This document shows positions 24,089-36,135 of a stretch of DNA of 64,000 nt, one piece after another. Location: contig JAWPHD010002642.1 in assembly GCA_037043455.1 (NCBI GenBank), forward strand, positions 62,001 through 126,000, in the 5' to 3' direction. Within the stretch, counting starts at the first letter, position 1; each line of letters opens with the position of its first letter. The DNA comes from Cyrtodaria siliqua. Taxonomy: Eukaryota > Mollusca > Bivalvia > Adapedonta > Hiatellidae. Below the pieces are notes generated by a model. It did not search any database. It saw nothing but the letters and a program-made list of their open reading frames with translations, and was not told the origin of the DNA. The position numbers were made by a program, and so were the translations under genes.

Positions 24089-24560
24089 TAGGTTTAATTA
24101 CACTAAATCAGCCGTATGTGTTAAACTGGTGTAGTCGAAAGTAGTTCTGTATTAAAGAGTGCTAATCATTTTTTTTACTTTAAAAACCTTTTTTAGTGCA
24201 ATTTCCGGTTATTTTTTGGCTGTAAATGTATTCTGGACATGTTGTTGATATTTGAAAAGGGAGCGCATCATGTTTTTAACAGTTGTTTTTTATATAAATT
24301 TCAGAAGTGAAAGTAGACAAGGTACGAAATTGCAAGGGGTAAACATAGCTTTGATCTTTGACCCGGTGTTAGTATACAGCTGAAGAAATGTTTCTTAGAA
24401 GATATTCAACTCCCTATTTCCTTGTTGATGTTTAATAGCAGACATGTTTATTTGCATGATAAAGTAAGTTTCCCAGAATTCTAATCAGGTCTGAGTTTTT
24501 AACAGGTTGTCAACATTCTAACTTTACTATGGAAGACGCATGGAGACTCATTTACGCTAT
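24089..24560 (+). repeat. Direct duplication, unit 2
   Basis: Second unit of the 23133-23595 duplication, offset about 960 bp. Confidence 0.9.
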
Positions 24561-25494
24561 GAGTGAGCCATGGTATTACAGATACACTGAGCAGTTATTA
24601 TAGTGTTTAAGGGACGCAATCAGCATGTTGGTAATTTAATATAACCCACTCAATAACACGTTTGATGTGGCATTCCTTGACGACGTTGCTTCAAGCGGTA
24701 ATCATATCTCCATGATTGTTTTCAACAAACTTAATTTGAAGGCAGACGACGTTGTAGGACTCACACCACTATTATCTCCCTTGAATACTCATGGCCTACA
24801 GATGAAGGAGTTAAATTTAAAAAAACAAGTCCGCTTTTCTACATTTTACAGGATACATTGATTTATCTTTACCAGGTTCTAAATCTGCAGCATATTAGGA
24901 AGAGATCAAACAAAAATGCATGTTGATATAAGATTTCTAACTAATTCTACCTCATTTTACACATCATGTGTTTAATCGCCACGGGGTTGTATTTTTTTCT
25001 AAATTTTGATAGGTGTGACATGAAATGCAAACATGAAATTAAAAAAAAATTCAATCTGGTAAATATTTGTTAATTGTGTTTTAAATTGCAGATATTGGAT
25101 CAAAGAAGAATTTAAGCATAAATGCATGTTGATTTTTTTTTTATCTCTATGCCACAATGGGAGCCTATGGAAAATCAATTGTGGTGTGAGACGTGTACTA
25201 CACTTTAAATGTCTAATCGATATAGCGGAATGAGCAAATTGCGTAAGAAACATAGTATATTTAACATGCTTAATAAATAATTATATGTTTTGAGGAAGCT
25301 CTTTTTTAATTTACGTTTGTAATACAAATAAATATATCAAATAAAACAAAAATACATTATTAGTATTTCTATCATAGATTACAAGATATGTGTTGCTCGT
25401 TTTTGTCATGGAAACAGAACAAGAAATCAAAATGGACAACAATAATATCTAAAATGTGAATGAGAATTCACTAAATTTTCGATACACAGCAAAA
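24561..25494. other. Intergenic, no gene seen
   Basis: A 64-codon frame at 24667-24861 has no recognisable features. The rest is AT-rich. Confidence 0.45.
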
Positions 25495-27400
25495 CCTGGT
25501 ACAACAGTCAACCCAAAATACGCATTCAAACAACAATCAACAAAAACACGCATGTAAACAATGGTCAACAACAAACACGCAATGAAACAACAGTCAACAA
25601 AAAACCGACATTCAAGCAACAGTTAACAAAAACACACATTCAAAAAGTCAACAAAACACGCATTCAAACAACAGTCAACAAAAACACGCATTCAAACAAC
25701 AGTGTACAAAAGCCCGCATTCAAACAACAGTGTACAAAAACCCGCATTCAAACAACAGTCAACAAAAAACCGTATTTCAAACAACAGTCAACACAAACAC
25801 GCATTCAAACAACAGTCAACACAAGCCCTCATTCAAACAACAGTCAACTAAAACAGGCATTCAAACAACATTCAACATAAACCCGCATCCAAACAAGTCT
25901 GCGAAAACACGCATTCAAACAACAGTCAACGAAAACACGCATTCAAACAACAGTCAACTAAAAAGACGCATTCAAACAACAGCCAACATAAAAACATTCA
26001 AGCAACAATCAACAAAAAACACGCATTCAAACAACACTGAAAAAACACGCATTCAAGCAGCACTTTACAAATACACACATTCAAAAAGTCAACAAAACAA
26101 GCATTCAAGCAGCAGTCAACAAAAACATTCAAACAACAGTCTACACAAACCCGCATTCAAACAACAGTAAACCAAAACCCACATTTCAAACAACAGTCAA
26201 CACAAACACGCATTCAAGCAACAGTCAACAAAAACACGCTTTCAACCAACAGTCAACAAAAACACGCTTTCAAACAACAGTCAGCACAAATACACATTCC
26301 AACAACAGTCAACAAAAGCACGCATTCAAGCAACACTCCACCAAAAACACGCTTTCAAACAACAGTCAACCAAAAACACAAGCATTCAAACAACAGTCAA
26401 CAAAAGAATACGCTTTCAAACAACAGTCAACACACGCACACATTCAAACAACAGTCAACAAAAACACGCATTCAAACATTACTCACCCAAAAACACAAGC
26501 ATTCAAACAACAGTCAACAAAAGAATACGCTTTCAAACAACAGTCAACACAAGCACATATTCAAACAACAGTCAACAAAACACGCATTCAAACAACAGTC
26601 AACACACATAAATTCAAGCAGCAGTCAACAAAAACACGCAATCTAACAACAGTCAACAAAAAACACACATTCAAACAACAGTCAACAAAAACCCACGTTC
26701 AAATAACAGTCAACAAAAAACACACATTCAAACAACAGTCAACAACAAGCACGCATTCAAACAACAATCAACAAAAAACACACATTCAAACTACAGTCAA
26801 CAACAAGCACGCATTCAAACAACAGTCAACAAAAACACTCATTCAAACATCACTAACCCAAAAACACAAGCATTCAAACAACAGTCAACAAAAGAATACG
26901 CTTTCAAACAACAGTCAACACAAGCACATATTCAAACAACAGTCAACAAAACACGCATTCAAACAACAGTCAACACACATAAATTCAAGCAGCAGTCAAC
27001 AAAAACACGCATTCTAACAACAGTCAACAAAAAACACACATTCAAACAACAGTCAACAAAAACCCACGTTCAAATAACAGTCAACAAAAAACACACATTC
27101 AAACAACAGTCAACAACAAGCACGCATTCAAACAACAATCAACAAAAAACACACATTCAAACTACAGTCAACAACAAGCACGCATTCAAACAACAATCAA
27201 CAAAAACACACATTCAAACAAAAGTCAAAGTAAAACACGCATTCAAACAACAGTCAACAAAAACACGAATTCAAGCATCAGTCAAGCAAAACACGCATTC
27301 AAAGAACAGTAAACAAAAACATGCATTCACACAACAGTCAACAAAAAAATGCATTAACACAAGAGTAAAAAGAAACACGCATTCAGACAACAATAAAAAT
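25495..27400 (+). repeat. 28-bp minisatellite (about 65-70 units)
   Basis: Tandem array of GCATTCAAACAACAGTCAAC + AAAAACAC (28 bp), variable in the A-rich linker. The plus strand is strongly A/C-biased. It contains a near-identical 371-bp offset duplication (26486-26850 versus 26857-27220). The unit resembles the tail of the RT retroelement copies, and the array abuts such a copy at 27400. A 146-codon open frame inside it reflects base composition. Confidence 0.95.
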
Positions 27401-28400
27401 GAAAAATAGAAACAAAGTATGCAACAAAACAAAGAGTACAGTGCCTTGGAACGCTCAGTGGCAAATGGTAGCTGGTCGCTCGTGGTTTAAACCAGGTTCT
27501 ATAGTTCCCTCACTCTTACCCTTACCCTAGTCTGATCCCAATTAAACGGGTCTGTAAATAAAGAAATCCCGCCAGTATATATCCTCTCACAAACTTTGTA
27601 GCATTAAAAAGCGATATGTGAACTGGCCGAGGAAATTATATCCCGTAATACGAAAACAGTGTTATTTAACTTATATATTACATTTATTTACAATGTGCCT
27701 TTAATTCAATAAATATTTCTGGATTCACTAGGGAACTACTTTGCTGCCTTACTTACAATGTTCGCTCAAGGATACACCAGAACTGTCACAACAATGTAAT
27801 TAAAAACGTTGTTCCGGCAAAATCTTATAATTTCCCTAGGGATTTATTTCCCACGGGAATTATCGCTTTTAATTTCCACAAAATCACAGGCAGAAATGTA
27901 ATAAATAAAAACTAAAAACTAGAAATCCACAAATGATTTGGCAGAAGCCAGAGCAATAAGATAATTAACCGTTAAGGGCATGACTAGACATTACTAAATC
28001 AAGAATTAAACTTTACCATCCCCATAGGCAGATGTAATCTAATGATCAAAGAAGAACGCATTGTGGCGAACTGCACATGGATCAACCACTAAACATGATG
28101 TGCGATGCAAAAAAATATTCATTAAAGTGATTATGATCAAGGACCTTACGAAGTCTGTAACACTTCACCATAGAAGTCAGCGTGTGATAGTCCTTGTCAC
28201 AGAAGAGTTCTTAAATTACTTTTATTTTTTAAAAATAGATCAGAATTACAAAATAATACAATTTTGCAAACTGTTTTCGAAAATTATAATAACGGTAGTC
28301 CTGGTGGAATAGATTTTTAGTTATAATTATGAATTTCAAATTTTAATGTACTCAACTAGACTACAAGCTCTAGAAAAAAGAACAAATTGAAAAACATATA
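27401..28400 (-). mobile_element. RT retroelement 3' end, copy 7
   Basis: Minus-strand copy: CAGTGCCTTGGAACGCTCAG, TGGTTTAAACCAGGTTCTAT and TAAATAAAGAAATCCCGCC, then an unrelated or highly diverged block (27615-27915) containing a small palindrome (TTTCCCTAGGGA..TTATTTCCCACGGGAA). It continues with TTGGCAGAAGCCAGAGCAAT and RT C-terminal remains to about 28400. Its 3' tail is contiguous with the minisatellite. Confidence 0.7.
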
Positions 28401-28985
28401 CCCCAAGTCATCAGTTAAGTATAGCATAAAATAATATATATATTTACCATTGTCCTGAATTAAAAACAAAACAAATTATATGGAAATGTATTTATATGTT
28501 TATATGATCTTATAGTATTCAATATAGATTGGTTCTGTCGTTATCCTTCCAATTTTCGATAGTCACATTACCATGCTTCAGCAGAGTGTATGGAAATATA
28601 ATGATCCATGCCAGCTTCAGCTTCAGCACAGAGCAGGTTCATAATGATCCATGCCATAATAACAACTTCAGCACCAAGTAGGTTCATAAGGATACATGCC
28701 GATGGTCGATGGTAAGATGCGATAGACCTTTAACATGATGTAAACCTCTGTGTGGCATGTACATTTTGTTCGTTGAATCTACAGGGATACATTCACCGCA
28801 TCATTGTTCCCGTTAGGAAATTAAGCTCTATTAGTCTATTAAACTATAAACTATTAGTCTATTAAGCTATTAAAACATTGGTCTCATTCAAGCAGGGTCC
28901 CAATGATCAGTACATGAAAAATGCTTATTAATAAATGCAGACAATTCTCAAGTTTTTGCGTCTGTGTGATCAAGATCGATTCAGG
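28401..28985. other. Intergenic; small tandem repeat
   Basis: About 28595-28700 holds two to three 55-65 bp units (CAGCTTCAGC, GCAGGTTCATAATGATCCAT). No gene seen. 28728-28795 is partly repeated at 29440-29515 (CATGATGTAAACCTCT). Confidence 0.5.
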
Positions 28986-29100
28986 ACGTTTCGGCACCAA
29001 ACCATTTCGACACCTAGACGAATCGGCACCTAGACGTTTTAGCATCAAACCATTTCGGCATCTATTTTAATTTTTACCCTAGACGTTTCGGCACCCATTT
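28985..29100 (+). repeat. GACGTTTCGGCACC-type short repeat
   Basis: Alternating CTAGACGTTTCGGCACC-like and AAACCATTTCGGCAC-like segments, about six degenerate units of 14-20 bp. Confidence 0.75.
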
Positions 29101-30050
29101 ATATTTGATTATTATAATGAAGTAAAGAAGTAAAGAAATTAAATATTTTCTATAAGATCACTTGTAATTCATTTAAAATGCAAAGTTGATTGCCTTAACG
29201 GCAACTCCTAAGCGGTTTTGAGCCTGAATACAACCTGAATCTAAAACATGAACATATATAGGGCCCATATGTTAATCACATTTGTATCTGTATTCATACA
29301 GTATCTTTTAATTCTTCAATTTACCTTACTGTCATCTCCATATCGACGACTACAGGTATGTGACCTGAACAAAGCCTCCACAAACTAACCCATTATTAAA
29401 AATCGTCTACATATAACGCATGCGTTATACTTTTCTTGTTTAACATGATGTAAACCTCTCTGTGGCATGCACATATTTTTCGTTGACTCTACAGTCGGCG
29501 GATAAATGCACGCATCATTATCGGAAATTTAACATAAAAGACTGTTGTGCGTGTTCTGCAATATCAGTAAAAAACAGCTTTGAATCAGGTGTTTCTTAAG
29601 AAGCTAATTGAAAGCACATATAGATTTCTGACAGATGATTGATCTGCATTTTACCGGCATTTTACCGGTATTTGCATTATAATCTGTTTTTAAAGATTTC
29701 ATGACGTGCATGCGTAGGTGGAATCTTGCTGAATTCACGATTTTTTTCAATTAATAATAGAGCGACATTTTGTAAAAGTTAGTGATTTTATAATAATTAT
29801 GTTGATGCTAGCAGAAAGTGATGGTTATGTGGTGACCTCTCGCTCCAGGCATATTTTTCAAATCTCAATAAATTATCTGGATGCGTAACATAACGTTCGT
29901 AGTATAACGTTAAATAAAGCACGTGTCTGGACTTCTTTTAATTGGCAACACACCGCTTATTCAAAAACATATCAAAATATGCTAACCGATTTAGGAAATA
30001 TGGCAAAGACACAACGATATCCAATCTAGACGTTTGAACCTTGATATTCC
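29101..30050. other. Intergenic, no gene seen
   Basis: No recognisable gene. Confidence 0.5.
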
Positions 30051-30062
30051 TTTATTACGTGG

Positions 30063-30610
30063 TCTCTATCATCCAGACACACTCAAGCTGACTGCGAGCG
30101 CTAGCGAGCGTCTGGACTCACTGTTCTTTAAACAATTTGACCGATAGACGGCGCCAACCGTCAAAACTGACTACGACGTGACGTCATTTTGATTGCAACA
30201 TCAAAGTGTACGTTGAATTACGCGCAACATTAGTTCCAATGGGATGTGTGTACGTCCATATTAAATATACAATAAACTTCGTTTTATTGTAGTTTCTCTA
30301 AAAACATAATATAATCTTACAAAATGATGTTTAAAATTTAATTTTTAGCATTTATCGTGATCCGCTGACTATGTTTGGAGTAATTTTATTGCACAACATT
30401 GCGCGTAACGTCACGTAATTTTTGACGCCGTCGTGACGTAGGGGGTGATTCCCACGGATTTCCATAACAAACTGAAGTTGACCAATCAGAGGCCGGTGAT
30501 TTTTTTTTGTCCACACCTCGTTTTGATGTCAAATTTGTTAAAGAAGCTTTACTCCAGACCATCGTTTGGACTTCTTTGAGAGAAGTCTCGCGAGAGGTCT
30601 GGATGATCGA
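30063..30610. mobile_element. TIR element (GTCTCTATCATCCAGAC)
   Basis: Left end GTCTCTATCATCCAGAC and right end GTCTGGATGATCGAGAC are inverted repeats with one mismatch. Both flanks read TTTATTACGTG, so it may have inserted in the end of the adjacent MITE with an 11-bp duplication. The interior contains subterminal palindromes (GCGAGCGCTAGCGAGC) and no ORF. Confidence 0.55.
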
Positions 30611-30618
30611 GACTATTT

Positions 30619-30898
30619 ATTACGTGGTCCGAGTATTAACTTTAATACCCCACCCAAACTCTTTTCCAAGGAGCGAAAACTGGGTTGGCTGGGACATGAA
30701 ATAAAACCTTAATTTCGGCTTAAAAAGTTTACACATTGTAAAATTAAGGCATTTAATAGGTAATTTTAAACAGGTTATCGCATTTTTTCAGTAAACATGT
30801 TGTTAAACATGTTTTATTGTCGAAATAGCAGTTATAAAATCCTGCTATTATTATAAGCTTTCCCCTCGCTTTATGGATTTAAGGCGGGACCACGTAAT
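30619..30898 (-). mobile_element. TIR MITE (ATTACGTGGTCC family), copy 3
   Basis: Best-preserved copy, 280 bp, bounded by ATTACGTGGTCC and GGGACCACGTAAT. The interior is homologous to the copies at 5.5, 22.7 and 52.4 kb. Confidence 0.85.
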
Positions 30899-31059
30899 GT
30901 TGACATAAGCATTAGTAACTTGGTAACTTGACACGTCATGATATAAAATATGCAAAACCATCACAAAATGGTTTAGTAGATTCGACAAATACACAGAGAA
31001 ACACCACTTTGACATTTAGAGTATAATTGTAACACTGACATTGATGACAGGAGGTTGGA

Positions 31060-31560
31060 AGTTAAAAGAATCACGTCATATTGTGATATATGGAAGGGAA
31101 TCAGGGTCAAAAGTCTTAATGTGTTAATTGTTTTTCTGCAATGTCTCATGTGTGTAAATATTGCAGATTTGTTTTTTCTTTGTTGCAAATGCAACATTAC
31201 AACCTTGCAACTTTCAAACGCCAAACATCCTAATGCGTCCAGTGTATGCTCCACGATATTCCATGTGCGTAAACATGTAATACATCATACTTCCTTGTGC
31301 AAAATGCTAACATGCAACATTGCAAATTCTTAATTCGTATCAGTTTGTAAATTGTTATTCTAGCACATGTGATTTGCATGTGTGGTACAAACTTGGAAGT
31401 CTCAATGGTCTTAATTACAAATTTGGGGTGTTTAATTGTTATTTTTACGCTTTAAATACAACTTGTGCAGCAGACAATCTATATCGATTGTAGCGCCGCC
31501 TAACGTCATAATTTCGACGATTGCACCATTATGACGACAGGTGGCTACTCCATAGCTACT
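31060..31560 (+). repeat. Dispersed repeat, inverted partner of 50.5-51.0 kb
   Basis: TTCTGCAATGTCTCATGTGT, TGTTGCAAATGCAACATTAC and nearby blocks are the reverse complement of 50810-51000, with high identity over about 190 bp and weaker identity beyond. Confidence 0.8.
31492..31552. repeat. Imperfect 60-bp hairpin
   Basis: GTAGCGCCGCCTAACGTCAT pairs with ATGACGACAGGTGGCTAC around a 15-nt spacer, at the end of the 31.06-31.56 kb repeat. Confidence 0.65.
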
Positions 31561-31884
31561 AACTGGTCCCTTTGTAATTCGCAATCTCTAGGTCCAGCTA
31601 AAGCTTGCTAACTAAGAGTTGTCTCATCCTAAATCTGTTGTTATCGGAATTCGCGATGGAAGATATGAATGAATTAGTGCGGCAGAAATCGGATTAGTAA
31701 CACCTAAGTTTTAAGGCCCTTGATTTAGTTAAGAGTGTCCATTGGACACAAAATACGCCGTCGAAAGTGGGTAATTTGTAACTGAGTACAGACGGATGGA
31801 CGAACATTGCCGCGACATAATACAAACTCCGTTGTTACCAGGGCAATTGGTATAAAAATGCCGTATTTTGACTCATTACGACAA

Positions 31885-32560
31885 TAGGGCCTTCCTTTGG
31901 CCGGATTTCAAAGAAACTTTGCAGGGATGATCAGTACCAAATCTAGTTGTGCATATCGTCACCGTGTTCCGTTGGAATGATTTTGGCAGTTTTATTAGGG
32001 AATGGCCCTATAAAGGTTTTAATACACAAACATGGGCCTATTTTTCCTGAACTCCTGGCTGGATTTCAGCAAAACTTTGCAGGGATGATCAGTACCAAGC
32101 CTAGTTATGCATATCATCGCTGTTCCGGACAAATGATTGTTGATAGAGTTATGGCCCTTTAAAGGTTGTAATACACAAACTTTGTCTGGACTCAGTACCC
32201 CTGAACCCATGGCCAGATTTCAACGAAGCTTTGCAGGGATTATCAGTACTAAGTTATGCACGTCATCGCCATAATTCTATTGAACTATTTTTAGTGGAGT
32301 TTTGGCCCGTTAAAGGTTTTAATACACACAATTTTGTTCGGACTAGTTCTCCAGAACCTCTGGCAGTGAAACTTTGCAGGGATATTCACCGTTTTCCGGT
32401 TGAATGATTTTTGCAGAGTTATCACCCTTTAAAGGTTTGCACAAACTATCCAGACTAGTCTTCTGAATTCCTGGCCAAATTTTGACGAGCATGACGAGTA
32501 CCAAGCGTATCATCGCCGTGTTCCAGTTAAATGATTTTTGGCAGAGTTATGGCCTTTTAA
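31885..32560 (+). repeat. Cassette array (TTTGCAGGGATGATCAG), about 155 bp
   Basis: Four or more units with AACTTTGCAGGGATGATCAG at about 31919, 32078, 32231 and 32374 (spacing 159, 153, 143), each with GAGTTATGGCCCTTTAAAGG and AATACACAAAC. A further partial unit lies at 33470-33600, and the same family occurs at 63.35-64.0 kb. Translated fragments recur but are not conserved as protein. Confidence 0.85.
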
Positions 32561-32561
32561 A

Positions 32562-33475
32562 GGGACACACGGCAATCTTGATTTTTTAAAAACTCACGGC
32601 GTCCCGTTAGTTTTTCTCTTAACTTGCATTTGTTCAATCATTAATAGTAATTGTTAGAATAGTTCAAAGCAAATTATTTTTACATATTATTAACTTTTTA
32701 TAATATTGCACCAATAATATATTTAAACAAGAGGTCAATGACCTTGAAGCTCTACTGATTGATTTTGATTTCAGGAAGTTGTTGGTTCCAAGTTTGTTTT
32801 TTTTAGAACATTTTAGAAAAAATCCCTTATCACTATCACTATTTTTAGCGTGGCGGCCATCTTGAATTTCCGGCCGACCTGAAATTTTGCTAGGATCAAT
32901 TAGACATCAAGAACAACATTCCTATGAAGTTGCATGAACATCTGTCAAGTAGTTTCAGAGGAGTAGTCGCTACAAGTTTTCATTATATGATTCTATGTAA
33001 ACCAAGATGGCCACTGACATCCATGTTTAACATCGAATCAAAACGATTTTTGACAAGGACCAACATCATGTCATGCTGATCATTTTAGAAAAAGTCCCAT
33101 ATCAATATCACTTATAGTTTTCAAGAAGTAGTCGCTACAATCTTGTTTTTTAAAAACCTATTTTTAGATTTGGCAGCCATCTTGGATTTTACATCAACAT
33201 GAATTTGTGCTAGGATCAACTAGACTTCATGGGCAACATTTATGTAAAGTTTCATGAAAATCCATTCAGTAGTTTCAGAGAAGTAGTCGCTACAAAAAAA
33301 AGTAGAGCTAAAAATTGGTAAAATAGTGAAGAAAATTGAAATCTCATTTTTTTTATTTAATTATATTCAAGCAGTTTTAAGGTCAAAATGACACAGGATA
33401 AGTAAATCGAGGAGCAAATTTTAATATTGGAATAAAACTGAAGATTGCCTTCATGGCATGTGTCCCTTTAAAGGT
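32562..33475 (+). mobile_element. AAAGGGACACA-TIR MITE with nested cassette element
   Basis: Left end TTTAAAGGGACACACGGC and right end GGCATGTGTCCCTTTAAA form the terminal inverted repeat. Between them, 32729-33300 is an insertion starting ACAAGAGGTCAATGACC and made of AGTAGTCGCTACAA cassettes. Removing it leaves about 345 bp with MITE features. Confidence 0.7.
32729..33300 (+). repeat. GTAGTCGCTACAA cassette array, nested
   Basis: Head ACAAGAGGTCAATGACCTTG. Cassettes contain TTTCAGAGGAGTAGTCGCTA and GGCGGCCATCTTG at about 32966, 33128 and 33287 (spacing 162 and 159). Confidence 0.85.
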
Positions 33476-33639
33476 TTTAGTACACAAACCTTGTACAGAC
33501 TAGTTCTTCTAACTCCTGGCTGGATTTCAGTGAAACTTGGCAGGAATGATCAGTTCCAAGCCTGGTGGTTGCGCATATTGGCAATGATTTTTGTTGGAGT
33601 TGTAGCATGTAGATCGATACAGGCCCTCTTGGTCCTCTT

Positions 33640-36130
33640 TTTTAAAGTTCCTCTTACTGATGTGTGTAAGCTGCCATTAATGCTTTTTTAATATTGACCT
33701 AAGTTTTATTGTGAAAAGTAACACATGTACTGAAGAAAATAATCAACTGAGGAAAATTTTGAGTTGAGGAACTCTCAGCTGGAGATGTTTATTGAAACCG
33801 GGGCTGGGTAAAGTCCTAAAATTGACACTGAATTAAACAGACTGCTGAATATATTATGTGATCAGATGATCTATTTTTAATGAGATTACAAGACAATGAG
33901 ATTGCAAGATATGCTTAAAGTTATTAATTTGTGTCCTGTTATTAAAATGGCCAGTAGGGCTTATGCCATGGCGTGTTGTCTGGCGTCCGTAAACTTTTAA
34001 CGGCGTAAACACTGTCAAGCTTTCATTTTTAGCAGGCTATTGCGATGACACTGTCTGTAGTCGTCTGTCTGTCTGTCCGTTAGTACTTTTAATCCTTTCC
34101 CTAATAAGCAAAATAGTGGACTCTTCCATTCTGAAAGTATTTTCTCAATATTTACTATCTTTCGGTAAATTTGGTTAACATTTTCTGATAGAGTGGAAAA
34201 CAGTGCAGGACTAAGATCAAATTGCACGTTCTGATAAATTGTAACTTGCCCTGCACTGTTTTCAAAAGCCTCCCGTTTGGAGGTCTTAAAAGGCGTATCT
34301 ATTAGAGAATGGGTTAAACAACTTCTCTGAAACCATAAGGCCATTTTGAACAAGTTGCGTGCATTGCGTATTGCATGGCAATACACGTCCCCTACCAGTT
34401 CCAATTTGGCACAGACAAGGTAAAAATCCTACTAGTATTGGTCAGGTATCTCAAGCAACATTGCCACGAAAAGCATACACCTGACATTAATGAAATGTTA
34501 TGATGTGCAAAACTATATAGAACATAAAGATTGGATAATATTTGTTTCGAGTTAGAGAGCAGACATCACCAATTTTGTGAGTTTTACACAATTAAAAGGC
34601 AATAACTCTGCTGTTAGTGGTTGGATGTGGCTGGTTATCGAACATGGCCTACACATTGTGACCAAGTTTCATAATGATGGAAGAAAGAAGTAGAATTTGA
34701 AATTATATTTCCTTTAATATAATTACATGCAATCAGGTTTAAAGTTACACTTATACTGGATTCATAATTTAAACTTTGATGAATACTTCCCTTTAATGCA
34801 AAGCAGTTGGTAAAATATGTACCTTCCTACATACCTACCCACTTATGAAATCTTGGGCAGGGAAACTGCAAATAAACTGTTTATTAAGGATGGCCTAAAG
34901 AGTTTATATATCAGCCTTGACCTTTGATATTATAAGTATTATTTACTGCATTATATAATAGATGAAACTATCCTGGCCAAAAAGATTATCAAGTTGTTTT
35001 TTATAATTATGTTGTTCTAAGTCATTTTCGGCTCCAATTTTAATGTTTTAGGCTATTTCTATTGGCCATGAATCACCTGAACGTGGATACTAAGAACAAT
35101 CAACATTCGCAAAGCAATGGGAAAACTTTCTCACCTTATTAATATTAGAAAATAATTTATAAGGTAATTATGAAATAATTAATTACTAATCATTTATAAA
35201 TCCCTAAACACATGAGGGTAAGTAATATTACTAAAACAGTGTTGTTTTTCATTGAACTTGGAGAAACAAATAAAATTTCTTTCGATTACCATAAATTCAA
35301 ACTCAACAATCATTGTTCGAGAGAGTGATGTATAAATCTTGCTTAATATTTTAACATTATTAGCTTTAAAGTATAAAACAATTTGTCCACTTTACAGATA
35401 GAAATAATAAAATTGAGTTGGGGAAAATTTTCAAAACATCATTAATTTTACCTAATTAGACTCTGGAAAATAGGTATTTACTCCTGAAATTCATAAATAA
35501 AAGAAAATCTGTAAATAAACCGCACTAAAAGTTCAAAATATTAATCTGTTTCATGACTTTTGTTCATCCTATCAATACTTTACACTGAAAAACATACATG
35601 TACGTGCACATGAATGATGTTTCGGCAATGTTTAAAAAAACTTTTCACAATATATTTTTTTACCAGATAAACAACACAAAATACAACAGTTCATTAACTT
35701 CATATCAGTTTGCAAAGCTTGGAAAAAAAGGAGCTTGGCAATAATTATGAATTCTTCTGTGGAACCACTGATATCCCTAATTCTGTGATCCCAAGTGGAG
35801 ACTAAAATGAATGAAAACCAACCTTACATACTTTCATTACTGCGTTTGTAATACAAATAACCTTTAATGTCCTAAGAACGGTATGCAATAAAACTCCTTA
35901 AAGTTCTTAATTTAACTTATATTTCATATAAGAAACATAGAGCAGTTATTATAACCTTCATTTGGAATAATTATTTAAATATTGTAAAGTTTAATGAGAA
36001 TCAAATTTGACTTACAATAGTTTTGCGCCAAATTATTTTTGAAAGCAATACTAATGTAAATTATTATAATCTTAAATAAATTTGCAAGAAACAACCTGAT
36101 TTTCGTATAAACAATCCCTTATATGAAGAT
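33640..36130. other. Mostly unassigned AT-rich sequence
   Basis: No gene supported. 33950-34090 carries cassette-element end motifs (ATGCCATGGCGTG, GTCTGTCTGTCTGTCC). A 130-codon minus frame (34404-34015) ends in that repeat and has no recognisable domain. Confidence 0.45.
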
Positions 36131-36135
36131 TTAAT

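Noticed and set aside
25730..26170. 146-codon Asn/Gln/Lys-rich frame, possibly a low-complexity protein
   Set aside because: It arises from the A/C-rich 28-bp array, which is poor in stop codons on this strand. The frame is not maintained across the array.
34015..34404. 129-codon minus frame as a gene
   Set aside because: No recognisable domain, no splice context, and its C-terminal end runs into the GTCTGTCT repeat tail.
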